Assembly (NCBI RefSeq): GCF_028683095.1
Contig: NZ_JAJUBC010000040.1
Span: 1-45,278, forward strand
DNA: 45,278 nt
Source: Enterovibrio gelatinilyticus
Lineage (GTDB): Bacteria > Pseudomonadota > Gammaproteobacteria > Enterobacterales > Vibrionaceae
Reading direction: 5' to 3'
The notes beneath the pieces are model-generated. The model saw only the letters and a list, made by a program, of their open reading frames with translations. It did no database searches and was not told the origin of the DNA. Numbering within the stretch: the first letter of the stretch is position 1; each line of letters opens with the position of its first letter. The translations under genes and the position numbers were made by a program. Positions 35,399-44,153 of the stretch are shown here, in pieces.

Positions 35399-38050
35399 CT
35401 ATTTAAGCGCATTAACCGCTACACCTGTTTGGTACAGGATTTGGGTTGCGGCTGTCCATACGCTGAGGGCATCGCGGTAGTCGGTGTCTAGCGGCACAAT
35501 AATGGTGTCGCCGGCTTTTAGATCTTCGCCTTGGTTACCAAACCAGTAGCCGCTGTTCGGTTTAAATACTGAACCGTCTGCACGAACCACAAAGATGCGG
35601 TCTTCGTCGGCTTGCTTTTTCATGCCGCCGGCTTTGTTGATGTAATCGTCTACGTCCAGTTTGTTATCACGCAAGTAGGTAATCGCCACTTGCACTTCAC
35701 CCATCACCGATACGGTATTGCGGTAAGTTGGTACAAACAGGAAGTCGCCGTCTTCTAGCATGAAATCTGCAGAGCGATTTCCGTCGATCACTTCATTAAG
35801 CTGCACAACCATGCGGCCCAATGCTTTGCTCTTGCTTGCTTCTTCTACAAACGCCAAGGTTTTGTCTGGGTCCGAAATCATCGAGCCCATGTTGCGGTCA
35901 ACGTGGAAAGTTTTCTTGGCGGTTTCTTTGCGAATGTCTGCTGCGTAATCTTGAAGCAGTTTCTCTTCTTGTAGGCGTAATGCTTCACGAGTAAAAATCG
36001 CGCCTTGTGGATTGGCGTATTCGGTTAGGCCACCCGCACGTATGATTAAATCTTCCAGCGTGTCGCCTTTGCTCACCGCATAAGTACCGGGGAAGCGCAC
36101 TTCACCTTTTAGGGTAATCGTGTTTTGCTCTTTCACACCTGGTTGTTGCAACACGTTTAAGCGATCTCGCGGTGCAATGGTGTTGTTTTCAGTTACGTCA
36201 CCCAACACGGCATTGCCAATGTTAAGCTGTGTAATGTTCACCGATGCCCGTTGGCTGTTTGCGTTAACCACGGTTCTTGCCAATTCCGCATTCAGAGTGT
36301 AAGCCTCGGCGGTTAACCCGCCCGCTGCCACCACCAAATCTTTTACGGTGTTTTTATCTGTAATTGGGTAACGTCCTGGGTTTTTCACTTCACCCACCAC
36401 TTCAGCAATCAATGCTGGTGAACCGTAAACCGATTGCTGTTGAAGTTGCAGTAGCACTGGTGCCAGCAAAACATTACGCGTTGAGCGTTTAATTTTGGCA
36501 ATTTGCTCAGCCGTCACTTCTTTACCTTGGTAAATCAACTTAGCTTGCTGGGTTGTTAGTTGTTCATCGCCATCAATCGCTTTTTGCTGCGCATTCTGTT
36601 CAGCAATAGCTTGCGCTTTTGCTTCTTCTAGTGTCTTAGCAGTTTCTTGCTTCTCATCCAACGCATTCAATTGATTGCCATCAAATCGGTTAAACACCAA
36701 CACACGGTCGCGTGATTGCAGCTTGATGTTGTCTTTGCTTGCTGGGTTCAAAATGGCGTTCGCTAAGCTGAACTGAAGTACGCGAATATCGCGTTGTGGG
36801 TTGATTTCGCGCACCACCAAGGCATAGGTTAAATCAGCGGTTGAATTGAACGCAGAATCCACCGAGGTGAATAGGTCACTAATACGTGTATCGCGTTTCC
36901 ACTGTACGTATCCCGCGTGAAGCACGTCGCCTTCTAGGCTAACAAAGTCTTTGAGTTCATTGCTGCGTTTAACAATTTCAATCTCATCGCCATTTTTTAC
37001 ACGCTTCGCTAGCTCTTTCCCTTGGGTTAAATCTAACGTTAGTACATCGCGCATGCCTTCGGCGGCAGCGCGTTTCACCAACACGTGTTCACCAAACGCG
37101 TTGGCTGTCATGCCGCCCGCCATTTGCAGTAAATCTGCATAGGTTTCCCCGCGTTTTACTTCATAGATAGCTTCACGGTTCACTTCACCTTGAATAGACA
37201 CGGTGTTTTCTATCGTGCCAATAAATACGGTATCACCCGCTTGTAAGCGCACATCGTTTTGTGTGTCGCCTTTCAAAAGCAGGTCATACATATCCAATGA
37301 ACGAATAACTTGACCGTTGCGTTTCAATTGCACATTACGCAGCGCACCAGATTCACTAAAACCGCCGCTGTAATACACAGCCTGAGAAATAGTGGTGAGC
37401 GCACTCACTGAGTAAGCCCCTGGTTTGAATGCATCACCCATTACAAAAATTTGCATGCTGCGCATTTCACCCATGGAAATGTCACTGCGCACACCAATCA
37501 TCTGCTCTTTGACACGCTGAGTTAGCGATTCTCGTACTTCAGTAAAATTCATGCCCGCGACTTGCACTGGCCCCAGCGATGGGAAGTTCACCACACCTTC
37601 TCGGCTAACACGCAAACGGTGTGTATTGTTTTCTTTACCAAACAATTGAACGACGATTTCATCACCCGGCCCAATTTGATAATCCGCCGGAACTGGCACA
37701 TCACTCAATGGTGCAAAGGTTGTTGGAGAGCCCGCAAAAAGAGACAAACCAAATCGAGCTAGCGTTTCTTCTTCAACCTTGGTGTTTACTTGGGGTTGCA
37801 TTGGGTTTTCTGCACCCAATGCCGCACGGGGTTCCATCACGTTAGGCGTTTGGTAGCTTTCGGTTGTTGCGCCGCCTGTGGGCATTGAAATGCCATATTG
37901 TTTTGCGAGGGCTTGCTGCTGGTCGGCAGGTAAGCTCTGAAACATTTGCATTTGGGCGGCCGTTGGCGCTTGGGCCAGCACCGCCGATGAAAACAGTGAA
38001 GCAACCAGCGCAGCACTTACACACGCCAGTTTATTAATACGAAAATTCAT
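35399..38050 (-). CDS. wbfF: Large SLBB-domain polysaccharide exporter (WbfF/OtnA type, Wza-like)
   Basis: 883 residues, more than twice E. coli Wza (379). Sec signal peptide ends near residue 26 (SSAVLAQA) without a lipobox. A Poly_export domain (PADYQIGPGDEIVVQLFG) starts near residue 120, followed by several SLBB repeats, recognisable as GEVNREAIYEVKRGETYADL, GEVKNPGRYPITDKNTVKDLV, GEVRFPGTYAVSKGDTLEDLI and GEVQVAITYL. The final segment WTAATQILYQTGVAVNALK may form the outer-membrane helix. It resembles WbfF/OtnA of V. cholerae O139-type loci. Exports capsule or O-antigen polymer through the outer membrane. Confidence 0.9.
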   Translation of the reverse strand: MNFRINKLACVSAALVASLFSSAVLAQAPTAAQMQMFQSLPADQQQALAKQYGISMPTGGATTESYQTPNVMEPRAALGAENPMQPQVNTKVEEETLARFGLSLFAGSPTTFAPLSDVPVPADYQIGPGDEIVVQLFGKENNTHRLRVSREGVVNFPSLGPVQVAGMNFTEVRESLTQRVKEQMIGVRSDISMGEMRSMQIFVMGDAFKPGAYSVSALTTISQAVYYSGGFSESGALRNVQLKRNGQVIRSLDMYDLLLKGDTQNDVRLQAGDTVFIGTIENTVSIQGEVNREAIYEVKRGETYADLLQMAGGMTANAFGEHVLVKRAAAEGMRDVLTLDLTQGKELAKRVKNGDEIEIVKRSNELKDFVSLEGDVLHAGYVQWKRDTRISDLFTSVDSAFNSTADLTYALVVREINPQRDIRVLQFSLANAILNPASKDNIKLQSRDRVLVFNRFDGNQLNALDEKQETAKTLEEAKAQAIAEQNAQQKAIDGDEQLTTQQAKLIYQGKEVTAEQIAKIKRSTRNVLLAPVLLQLQQQSVYGSPALIAEVVGEVKNPGRYPITDKNTVKDLVVAAGGLTAEAYTLNAELARTVVNANSQRASVNITQLNIGNAVLGDVTENNTIAPRDRLNVLQQPGVKEQNTITLKGEVRFPGTYAVSKGDTLEDLIIRAGGLTEYANPQGAIFTREALRLQEEKLLQDYAADIRKETAKKTFHVDRNMGSMISDPDKTLAFVEEASKSKALGRMVVQLNEVIDGNRSADFMLEDGDFLFVPTYRNTVSVMGEVQVAITYLRDNKLDVDDYINKAGGMKKQADEDRIFVVRADGSVFKPNSGYWFGNQGEDLKAGDTIIVPLDTDYRDALSVWTAATQILYQTGVAVNALK

Positions 38051-38090
38051 GGTGATAACTCGTTACGTCAATTCGGAAAAACGGGGGAAA

Positions 38091-38603
38091 TTAGAATCGG
38101 TATTGAAAGCCAAGATTAACGGCGTTCAAGTTGGTGTTTTCACCGCTCTGTGCATTCACAAATTCGAAGGTTAACGCAGTGTCGCGACTCAGCGCGTAAT
38201 GCGTGCCAAGGCCAAAGCTGATCCCACTGTGGCTGGTTGAGTGAGAGGCGTTGTAATCAATGTCTGTTGCAGAAACACCGACTAAGGCATACATGGCAAT
38301 TTGGTCACTGACGGGAATATTGCCTTTCACATAGGCAGAAGCAAGGCTATTGATTGAGACGCCATCCGTGCGTTGTAGTGACGTGCCATATCGTGCTTCT
38401 AGCGCAACATAGTCATTAAAGAAGTAGCCCACCTGGGCTTGCAATAACAAAGGGGAGGCTTCTGACACACCCGCCTGCGTTGACGTAACGTACTCCGTGT
38501 TTGAGTAACCTAACAACGCCCCTGCATATACATCCGCCAACGCACTTGGCGCTGACAATGCCGCCAACAAGGCAAGAGTTAAAATAGAGGGGGTTTTGTT
38601 CAT
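38091..38603 (-). CDS. Small outer-membrane beta-barrel protein
   Basis: 170 residues: signal peptide to about residue 23 (SAPSALA), then alternating strands (YAGALLGYSNTEYV, LQAQVGYFFNDYVALEARYG, AMYALVGVSATDIDY, TALTFEFVNA) and a terminal aromatic residue (LGFQYRF), as in eight-stranded barrels of the OmpA/opacity class. An AAGGA site precedes the ATG. First gene after the ops element and 40 bp before the exporter gene, so a role in polymer export or surface retention is plausible but unproven. Confidence 0.82.
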   Translation of the reverse strand: MNKTPSILTLALLAALSAPSALADVYAGALLGYSNTEYVTSTQAGVSEASPLLLQAQVGYFFNDYVALEARYGTSLQRTDGVSINSLASAYVKGNIPVSDQIAMYALVGVSATDIDYNASHSTSHSGISFGLGTHYALSRDTALTFEFVNAQSGENTNLNAVNLGFQYRF

Positions 38604-38764
38604 AGGTACTTCCTTAATGCTGGCAAGTATTTTTGCCGTGCTGTTGTGTATTCATAGGGTTGCGAGTGGGGCGATATGTCTTTTTGTCGCGATATTGTCG
38701 TGTGTTCTTCTTACGGCCATTACAGCGATCTGCTCTTTTTTTGAGCAGCATATAAAGTTTTAGG

Positions 38765-38815
38765 CACGCTACCGCCCTTAGGTGACGTCCCCAATATCCG
38801 CAGCGTGATGCACTG
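38765..38815 (-). promoter_or_regulatory. JUMPstart/ops element (RfaH recruitment site)
   Basis: The minus strand carries a perfect ops core GGCGGTAGCGTG (38765-38776) at the end of a region beginning with CAGTGC (38810-38815), as in the JUMPstart leader of enterobacterial polysaccharide operons. It lies 162 nt before the first start codon. RfaH recruited here would suppress termination over the downstream run. A CTGCTC/GAGCAG hairpin with a 7-nt loop follows at 38730-38748. No convincing -35/-10 pair was identified upstream. The interval 38604-39118 holds no other supported gene. Confidence 0.9.
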
Positions 38816-39118
38816 TTGCTTTCAATTGCGAGCAAAAAAAGACAATCGCTCACATTATGAGACTAATGACTCTAAAATGGATTGAACACTCAAAAAGCGG
38901 CAAGAGTGTATCATCAATAATGCATACATACATGTGCAATTGGCCCAAATTTCTCGTGATTTTTGACGAAGAATAAGTCGCCACGGCGAGGTTGATTAGT
39001 TATTACTCAACACTTGTAATATATCGAGATAATAATATTTATTGGGTTTTCAGAATGTTGTGCAATAAGACAGATACATTTCGCTGCGCCGAGATATTCG
39101 AGCCTTCCACTTTCAAAT

Positions 39119-39508
39119 TTATGAGGTAAACACCGTGAGTTGTCCGATGTTCAAAGTTTGACCTTGGTCGAGTAGTTCCACCTCGCCTTGGTGACAAATG
39201 GTCAACCTAACCTGAGGGTTAGGCTCGTTAACGTAGTACTCACACGCCGCCGTGCTTGCCCCAATTATTCGACTATATACAACCACTTGCCCATTCAATA
39301 CTCCTGAATGCACAAACACCAAATGGTCATTCGATGGCGATACTTGAACGCGCTCTTCTATCCCGTTGCTCCACAGGATCACACCGTTAGATTGAATTTT
39401 GGGGCTGACTGTCGCGCATGCCGAAGCGAACAGCAGAAAGGCAATAACAGATGTTGCTTGAAGGTGTCTCACAAATTGGCTCGATGTTGTTGTTACAATA
39501 ATGGGCAT
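39119..39508 (-). CDS. Predicted small lipoprotein, unknown function
   Basis: 129 residues from the ATG at 39508; an earlier ATG at 39547 would add 13 hydrophobic residues. A long polar n-region precedes ATSVIAFLLFASAC, with lipobox FASAC. The remainder is a compact beta-rich domain with two further Cys (CEYYV, TICHQ) that may pair. No family recognised. Transcribed divergently from yjbE and towards the ops leader; its position suggests a link to the polysaccharide locus only by neighbourhood. Confidence 0.6.
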   Translation of the reverse strand: MPIIVTTTSSQFVRHLQATSVIAFLLFASACATVSPKIQSNGVILWSNGIEERVQVSPSNDHLVFVHSGVLNGQVVVYSRIIGASTAACEYYVNEPNPQVRLTICHQGEVELLDQGQTLNIGQLTVFTS

Positions 39509-39659
39509 GATGGTACTAACAACCAACATAACTCTCAATAACAACATTATGTCTTATATATAATCCAATAATTGTTATAAATATTTACAATTAATCTGCC
39601 ACCTGTAATCCGTACATTTTTGTTTACTTACATGAGCTATGCGTTTAGCATTCAATACT

Positions 39660-39686
39660 CCTGTCTATTTAATAAGACGGGTTTTT
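39660..39686 (+). terminator. Leader hairpin with T tract before yjbE (possible attenuator)
   Basis: A 7-bp stem (CCTGTCT/AGACGGG, one G-T pair) with an 8-nt loop is followed by five T. It ends about 10 nt before the yjbE ribosome site. It may be a transcription attenuator controlling yjbEFGH, or may end a short upstream RNA. Confidence 0.6.
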
Positions 39687-39705
39687 ATTGTAAATGGAGT
39701 TCTAC

Positions 39706-39957
39706 ATGAAAAAATCAGTAATTGCTGCACTTGCAGCGATGATGATGGCAGCAGCACCAGCAATGGCTGCTGAAGAAGCAGGTTCTACTGGCGGTTCTGC
39801 TGGCGGTGCGGGTGCTTCTTCTGCTGCTGTTGGTGGCGTGAGTGCAACTGCTGTTGCTATCGGCGCTGCTGTTGTTGCTGTTGCCGTTGTTGCGGTTGAC
39901 TCATCTGACAACGACACTGCAACCACGACTTCTACTTCTGTAACCACCCAAGGTTAA
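39706..39957 (+). CDS. yjbE: YjbE/GfcA-like small secreted protein
   Basis: 83 residues from the ATG at 39706 (GGAG at 7 nt). Signal peptide MKKSVIAALAAMMMAAAPAMA, then a Gly/Ser/Ala-rich part, an Ala/Val hydrophobic stretch (VGGVSATAVAIGAAVVAVAVVAV) and a Thr-rich tail (TATTTSTSVTTQ). This composition is that of E. coli YjbE and GfcA. Such proteins accompany exopolysaccharide genes; their molecular role is not known. A terminator follows it, so it is probably made in excess of yjbFGH. Confidence 0.8.
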   Translation: MKKSVIAALAAMMMAAAPAMAAEEAGSTGGSAGGAGASSAAVGGVSATAVAIGAAVVAVAVVAVDSSDNDTATTTSTSVTTQG

Positions 39958-39976
39958 TTAGTCAGTTGTGCAAAAT

Positions 39977-40006
39977 AAAACCGAACAGTGCGAACTGTTC
40001 GGTTTT
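39977..40006 (+). terminator. Terminator between yjbE and yjbF
   Basis: A 13-bp perfect stem (AAAACCGAACAGT/ACTGTTCGGTTTT) with a GCGA loop is followed by T-rich sequence. Partial read-through would set the yjbE to yjbFGH ratio. Confidence 0.88.
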
Positions 40007-40087
40007 CTTTGTTTATGGGTAACAACTTATTTAAAACTGAACCCAGCACCGCATTCGCAGGTAAGCTGGCCACGATGTAGTAGTAAA

Positions 40088-40801
40088 ATGAAAGAGTTAA
40101 AAACCATTCTTCAGGTTGCCATGTCTGTGGTCGTGATCACCACGCTCAGCGGATGCAGCCAAAAGTTTCAAGATGTGAAAGACACCATGTCCCTTGCTGT
40201 GTTTGGCCATGAAGACATTGAACTGAACGCAAACCAAATCAATGACCTTCCCTACGCCAGCCTTTACGCAAAAGTAGAAGGCAGCGGACAAGCCTTTTTG
40301 GTGCTGGGGTATGCCAACGCCTCGTTTTCAAACCTGCCTGACGGCATTGATAACCACCAGTTAAAATGGCTTTCTGCCAACAAAGAAATGCTTGTGACTG
40401 AACATGGTCGCATTACCAAAACGGTGAACTTGCTGAGTGGCAACCTAGAGGCCAGTTATTCGCATCAAGCTGACCCAGTGGCACTTGGCTTATTGAAAAA
40501 TTCCACGCCGCGCGTTTGGAAGCGAAAAGTAGATTGGAGCCCGGGTTATCACACGGGTTATTTGCTCGAATCACGCTTTGAGCTACAAGGTGAAAACACC
40601 TTGATGATTAACGAGAAGCCTGTTGAGACGCTCCACTTTATTGAATATGTGTCTGCCCCTGATCTCGACATTCAATTTACTAACCATTTCTGGCTTCAGC
40701 CCCTTTCTGGTCACGTAGTGGCAAGCACACAAACGCCTGCACCAGGCTTGCCAAAAATCGACATAACCTTGCTGAAACCTTTCGCAGTGGGAGCGAAATA
40801 A
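40088..40801 (+). CDS. yjbF: YjbF/GfcB-like lipoprotein
   Basis: 237 residues from the ATG at 40088; an earlier ATG at 39968 lies inside the terminator region and gives a non-signal N-terminus. Lipoprotein signal ends in ITTLSGC. The rest matches the YjbF/GfcB group (LPYASLYAKVEGSGQAFLVLG, TEHGRITKTVNLLSGNL, RVWKRKVDWSPGYHTGY). Predicted outer-membrane lipoprotein for polysaccharide secretion. Confidence 0.85.
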   Translation: MKELKTILQVAMSVVVITTLSGCSQKFQDVKDTMSLAVFGHEDIELNANQINDLPYASLYAKVEGSGQAFLVLGYANASFSNLPDGIDNHQLKWLSANKEMLVTEHGRITKTVNLLSGNLEASYSHQADPVALGLLKNSTPRVWKRKVDWSPGYHTGYLLESRFELQGENTLMINEKPVETLHFIEYVSAPDLDIQFTNHFWLQPLSGHVVASTQTPAPGLPKIDITLLKPFAVGAK

Positions 40802-40802
40802 A

Positions 40803-41684
40803 ATGCCATTTGTTATTAGGTTAACTCACTCTGCTAACGCATTATTTCCTTCTCGCTTGTTACAAATGGTACTGCTGACTTTCAGCACGACAGCGCTATT
40901 GTTTTCAACCGTTATCAATGCGTCTGAACTGGCTTCCACTCCGCCAAAAGAGCAAACGCAAACCCGTGTAACGGTGATTAACGCAACGAAAGATACTCGC
41001 CATTTTTCTGTTACTTTTGATGGCAGCCCGCGCGCTTCTCAGGTGATATCACAAGGTGCATTGCTCGCACGGCAACACGCTGCCAATATTCAAGGCCATA
41101 ATAGTGACCCTATTTTCTGGCAAGGTGCCGGGCTATTTTCTGATTCAGACAATAACGACGTAGAAAATTTGCGTACACAGGTACTTGAAGCGCTTTCATT
41201 ACTGGAAACAGAATGGCGTGATGACCACGCTGCGTTAAACGCGGTTGAATCCTTGGTGGCGTTTTTGTCTGAATCCACGTTTAAGCAGCGTGTGGCTATT
41301 GCGGTCGATGAAGATGTGTATTTAGCAGGGGGGCGTATTAACCCTCTTTTGGCGGGAGATTTAACGCTATTACTGCCATCAAGGCCTAAGAATGTGTGGG
41401 TGCTTGGCGCGGTAAAACAAACTGCAGATCTGGATTTCTCCCCACTAAAGCTCGCAGGCGATTACGCGGATGTTGCTGACACGCTCGATATGTTTGGAAC
41501 AAGCGAAGTGGACGTGATTCAGCCTGATGGCCATCAGGAAACGCATAAGGTGGCGTATTGGAATGAAGTACCAAGGAACCTTGCCCCTGGCGCATTGATT
41601 TATGTTCCCTTTAGTGGCCTTCCCTCTGAGCTTTCATCGCTCAACCATCTGATCCCTACCCTTCTTCAACACCGAGTGATGTAG
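40803..41684 (+). CDS. yjbG: YjbG/GfcC-like periplasmic protein
   Basis: 293 residues. N-terminal signal sequence with a long n-region, cleaved near VINASELA (about residue 40). The C-terminal part resembles GfcC: NPLLAGDLTLLLPSRPKNVWVLGAV, a D-rich segment and PGALIYVPF. GfcC structures contain beta-grasp domains related to those of Wza, suggesting contact with the exporter. One base separates it from the yjbF stop and two from the yjbH start. Confidence 0.87.
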   Translation: MPFVIRLTHSANALFPSRLLQMVLLTFSTTALLFSTVINASELASTPPKEQTQTRVTVINATKDTRHFSVTFDGSPRASQVISQGALLARQHAANIQGHNSDPIFWQGAGLFSDSDNNDVENLRTQVLEALSLLETEWRDDHAALNAVESLVAFLSESTFKQRVAIAVDEDVYLAGGRINPLLAGDLTLLLPSRPKNVWVLGAVKQTADLDFSPLKLAGDYADVADTLDMFGTSEVDVIQPDGHQETHKVAYWNEVPRNLAPGALIYVPFSGLPSELSSLNHLIPTLLQHRVM

Positions 41685-41686
41685 TC

Positions 41687-43858
41687 ATGCGCAGCCGTAT
41701 TTTCCAATTATCTTCTTTGTCGTTGGCACTGCTTCACGCTCTGCCAGCTGTCGCGAATGACCAAAATTTTACTGCATTTAAACCCACGCAAAGCGATTTT
41801 GGCGGTGTGGGCCTCATGCAAATGCCGACAGGCCGTGTTGCACCAGAAGGTGAGTTTTCTGTGGGTGCAACCCTAAACGGGGACTACCGCCACTACCACA
41901 GTTCATTGCAACTTATGCCATGGCTGGAAGCGACCATTCGTTACACTCAGGTGCCTGATTTATATTACAGCAGTGATGAAAGTTTTAGTGGCGACACCTA
42001 TTACACCGACAAAGGCATCGACGTTAAACTTCGCCTTTGGGAAGAAACCTATTGGCTGCCGGAAACCTCTATCGGTATTCGTGATATGGGCGGCACTGGT
42101 TTGTTTGATGGTGAGTTTATTGCTGCCAGCAAGCACATCGGCCCGTTCGATTTTACTGCGGGTATTGCTTGGGGTTACATGGGTAACCGCGCCAACTTAA
42201 AAGGTGACACGTCACTGGGCGCTGACTGCGGGCGAGATACTTCTGTTAAAGGCAAAGGCGGAAGCTTTGATTACAGCCGTTGGTTTACGGGCTGTATGTC
42301 AGTGTTTGGTGGAGTGGAATATCAAACACCTTGGGCACCTTTAAGCTTAAAAGCAGAATACGATGCTAATAACTACAAGAGCGATTTTGTGGTTACACGT
42401 TCTGATAAAGAAATGCCACAAGATTCCCCGTTCAACGTAGGGGCTGTTTATCGCTTCGGCGATTGGGGCGACATTCGTGCCAGTTATGAACGCGGCAATA
42501 CGTGGACACTTGGCTTCACGCTGAAAACTAACTTTAACTCTCTTTCACAAAGCTGGGTAGACACGCCAACCCCCGCCAATGCACCACAGCCGCATAAAGA
42601 CGCGGCGGACATTGATTGGGAGCGCGTTGCCAACGATTTGGACAACATTGCCGGTTATGGTAATACCAAAATCTATGCTGATAATGAGTCAGTCACCGTT
42701 GTCGGTTCACAAGGCAAATACCGCGATCGCGAATTGGCCCATGAAAAAGGTGCGATGATTCTTGCGAACTCGGGAACATCCGCGACCCAATTCAACCTTG
42801 TTGAGCAACAAGCCAACCAATCAACAACGCAAACCACGATTGATGCTACTGCGTATCGTAAAGTCGCCAATCAAGAATATGTGGGCGCAAGCGTCTCAGA
42901 CGCCACCACCTTGGTTAACCCAAGTTCACCACGTGGCATGTTACAAACCGACACCAGTAAACCTTGGTCGGTAAGCTTCTCCCCTAACCTTCAACAATCG
43001 ATTGGTGGTTCGGAAGATTTCTACCTCTTCAATATTGGTGTGAGTGGCGGTGCTAGCTATTGGCTGACCGACAACATTGAGTTTGGTGGCAGTGTTTACG
43101 TTAACCTTTACGATAACTACGACAAATTCAAATACGATGTGCCGCCTGATGGCACTGATTTGAAACGTGTTCGCACCTTGGTTCGCCAATACATTTCAGA
43201 CAACCCAGTTCGCGTGAGTAACCTTCAGTTAACGGCCTTTGATAAGTTCGGTGACAGCGTTTATGTGCAAGGTTACGGCGGTTACCTTGAAACAATGTTT
43301 GCTGGGGTCGGTGGTGAAGTGCTTTATCGCCCACTTAAGAGCAACTGGGCGTTTGGGATGGACGTAAACTATGTCGCGCAGCGTGACCCGAACACAGAGT
43401 TTGGGATTTTCACGGAAGAGCGCCATTACGACCCAACAACTGGTCGTTACTACAATGTTCAAACCGGCACGCCAACCGGCCACTTCACGACCTACTACCG
43501 CCCTGAATGGAGCTGGTTTGATGACTTGTTGATAAAAGCCAGCGTGGGCCAATATTTGGCGGAAGATAAGGGCGTGACGCTAGACGTGTCGAAGCAATTC
43601 GACAGCGGTGTGATCGCCGGTGCTTACATGGCGAAAACGAACCTTTCTGCCGAAGAGTTTGGGGAAGGGAGCTTTAACAAAGGCTTCTATATTTCGATTC
43701 CGTTTGACATTTTCACCGTGAAACCAAGTGCAAGCAGAGCGGTCATTGGCTGGACGCCACTTTCTCGTGATGGCGGTCAAATGCTGGGTCGTAAGTACAG
43801 TTTGTACAGCATGACGAATGGACGTTATCCAGGTTCGGAGTTTACGAATAGGGATTAG
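41687..43858 (+). CDS. yjbH: YjbH/GfcD-like outer-membrane polysaccharide protein
   Basis: 723 residues (E. coli YjbH 698). Signal peptide ends at ALPAVA (about residue 23); next come NFGGVGL-like FGGVGLMQMPTGRVAPEGEFSVG and many amphipathic strands (barrel) with repeated aromatic girdles, ending in GYFISIPFD-like KGFYISIPFDIFTVKPS. Predicted large beta-barrel for exopolysaccharide passage or anchoring. Last gene of yjbEFGH; a CCTAGG island begins at its stop codon. Confidence 0.9.
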   Translation: MRSRIFQLSSLSLALLHALPAVANDQNFTAFKPTQSDFGGVGLMQMPTGRVAPEGEFSVGATLNGDYRHYHSSLQLMPWLEATIRYTQVPDLYYSSDESFSGDTYYTDKGIDVKLRLWEETYWLPETSIGIRDMGGTGLFDGEFIAASKHIGPFDFTAGIAWGYMGNRANLKGDTSLGADCGRDTSVKGKGGSFDYSRWFTGCMSVFGGVEYQTPWAPLSLKAEYDANNYKSDFVVTRSDKEMPQDSPFNVGAVYRFGDWGDIRASYERGNTWTLGFTLKTNFNSLSQSWVDTPTPANAPQPHKDAADIDWERVANDLDNIAGYGNTKIYADNESVTVVGSQGKYRDRELAHEKGAMILANSGTSATQFNLVEQQANQSTTQTTIDATAYRKVANQEYVGASVSDATTLVNPSSPRGMLQTDTSKPWSVSFSPNLQQSIGGSEDFYLFNIGVSGGASYWLTDNIEFGGSVYVNLYDNYDKFKYDVPPDGTDLKRVRTLVRQYISDNPVRVSNLQLTAFDKFGDSVYVQGYGGYLETMFAGVGGEVLYRPLKSNWAFGMDVNYVAQRDPNTEFGIFTEERHYDPTTGRYYNVQTGTPTGHFTTYYRPEWSWFDDLLIKASVGQYLAEDKGVTLDVSKQFDSGVIAGAYMAKTNLSAEEFGEGSFNKGFYISIPFDIFTVKPSASRAVIGWTPLSRDGGQMLGRKYSLYSMTNGRYPGSEFTNRD

Positions 43859-44153
43859 GGGTGAAGAAAGGGCCTAGGGTAAGAGCCTAGGTCCTAGGGT
43901 GAAGAAAGGGCCTAGAACTGGTATACGATATGGGGCTCTGCTCATTTTCGTCTACGGATTACGGGTTACGGATTACGGATTACGGATTACGGATTACGGA
44001 TTACGGATTACGGATTACGGATTACGGATTTTTTCATATATTCCAATCAGTTCAAGCTTTTCCCGTATTCCCGTATTCCCGTATTTCCGCACTTACGCTT
44101 CATAGCTCTCCTCTAGGATCCTAGGACCTTGCTCTTATCCTAGGACCTTGCTC
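43859..44153. repeat. Composite repeat island: CCTAGG arms around a heptamer array
   Basis: The left arm (43861-43916) reads GAAGAAAGGGCCTAGGG, AAGAGCCTAGGTCCTAGGG and another GAAGAAAGGGCCTAG. The centre (43953-44030) holds about 11 perfect copies of TACGGAT. The right arm (44105-44153) holds two inverse units CCTAGGACCTTGCTCTT. The convergent genes yjbH and rjg meet here, and the right arm encodes the end of Rjg. Confidence 0.92.

Noticed and set aside
38614-38853. 79-codon minus-strand frame upstream of the OM barrel
   Set aside because: It lies across the JUMPstart/ops leader and hairpin, has a Cys/Lys/Arg-rich composition and no family resemblance; the leader explains the sequence.
39702-39947. 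Antisense frame opposite yjbE
   Set aside because: A mirror of the Ala/Thr/Gly-rich yjbE codons; yjbE itself has a signal peptide and ribosome site.
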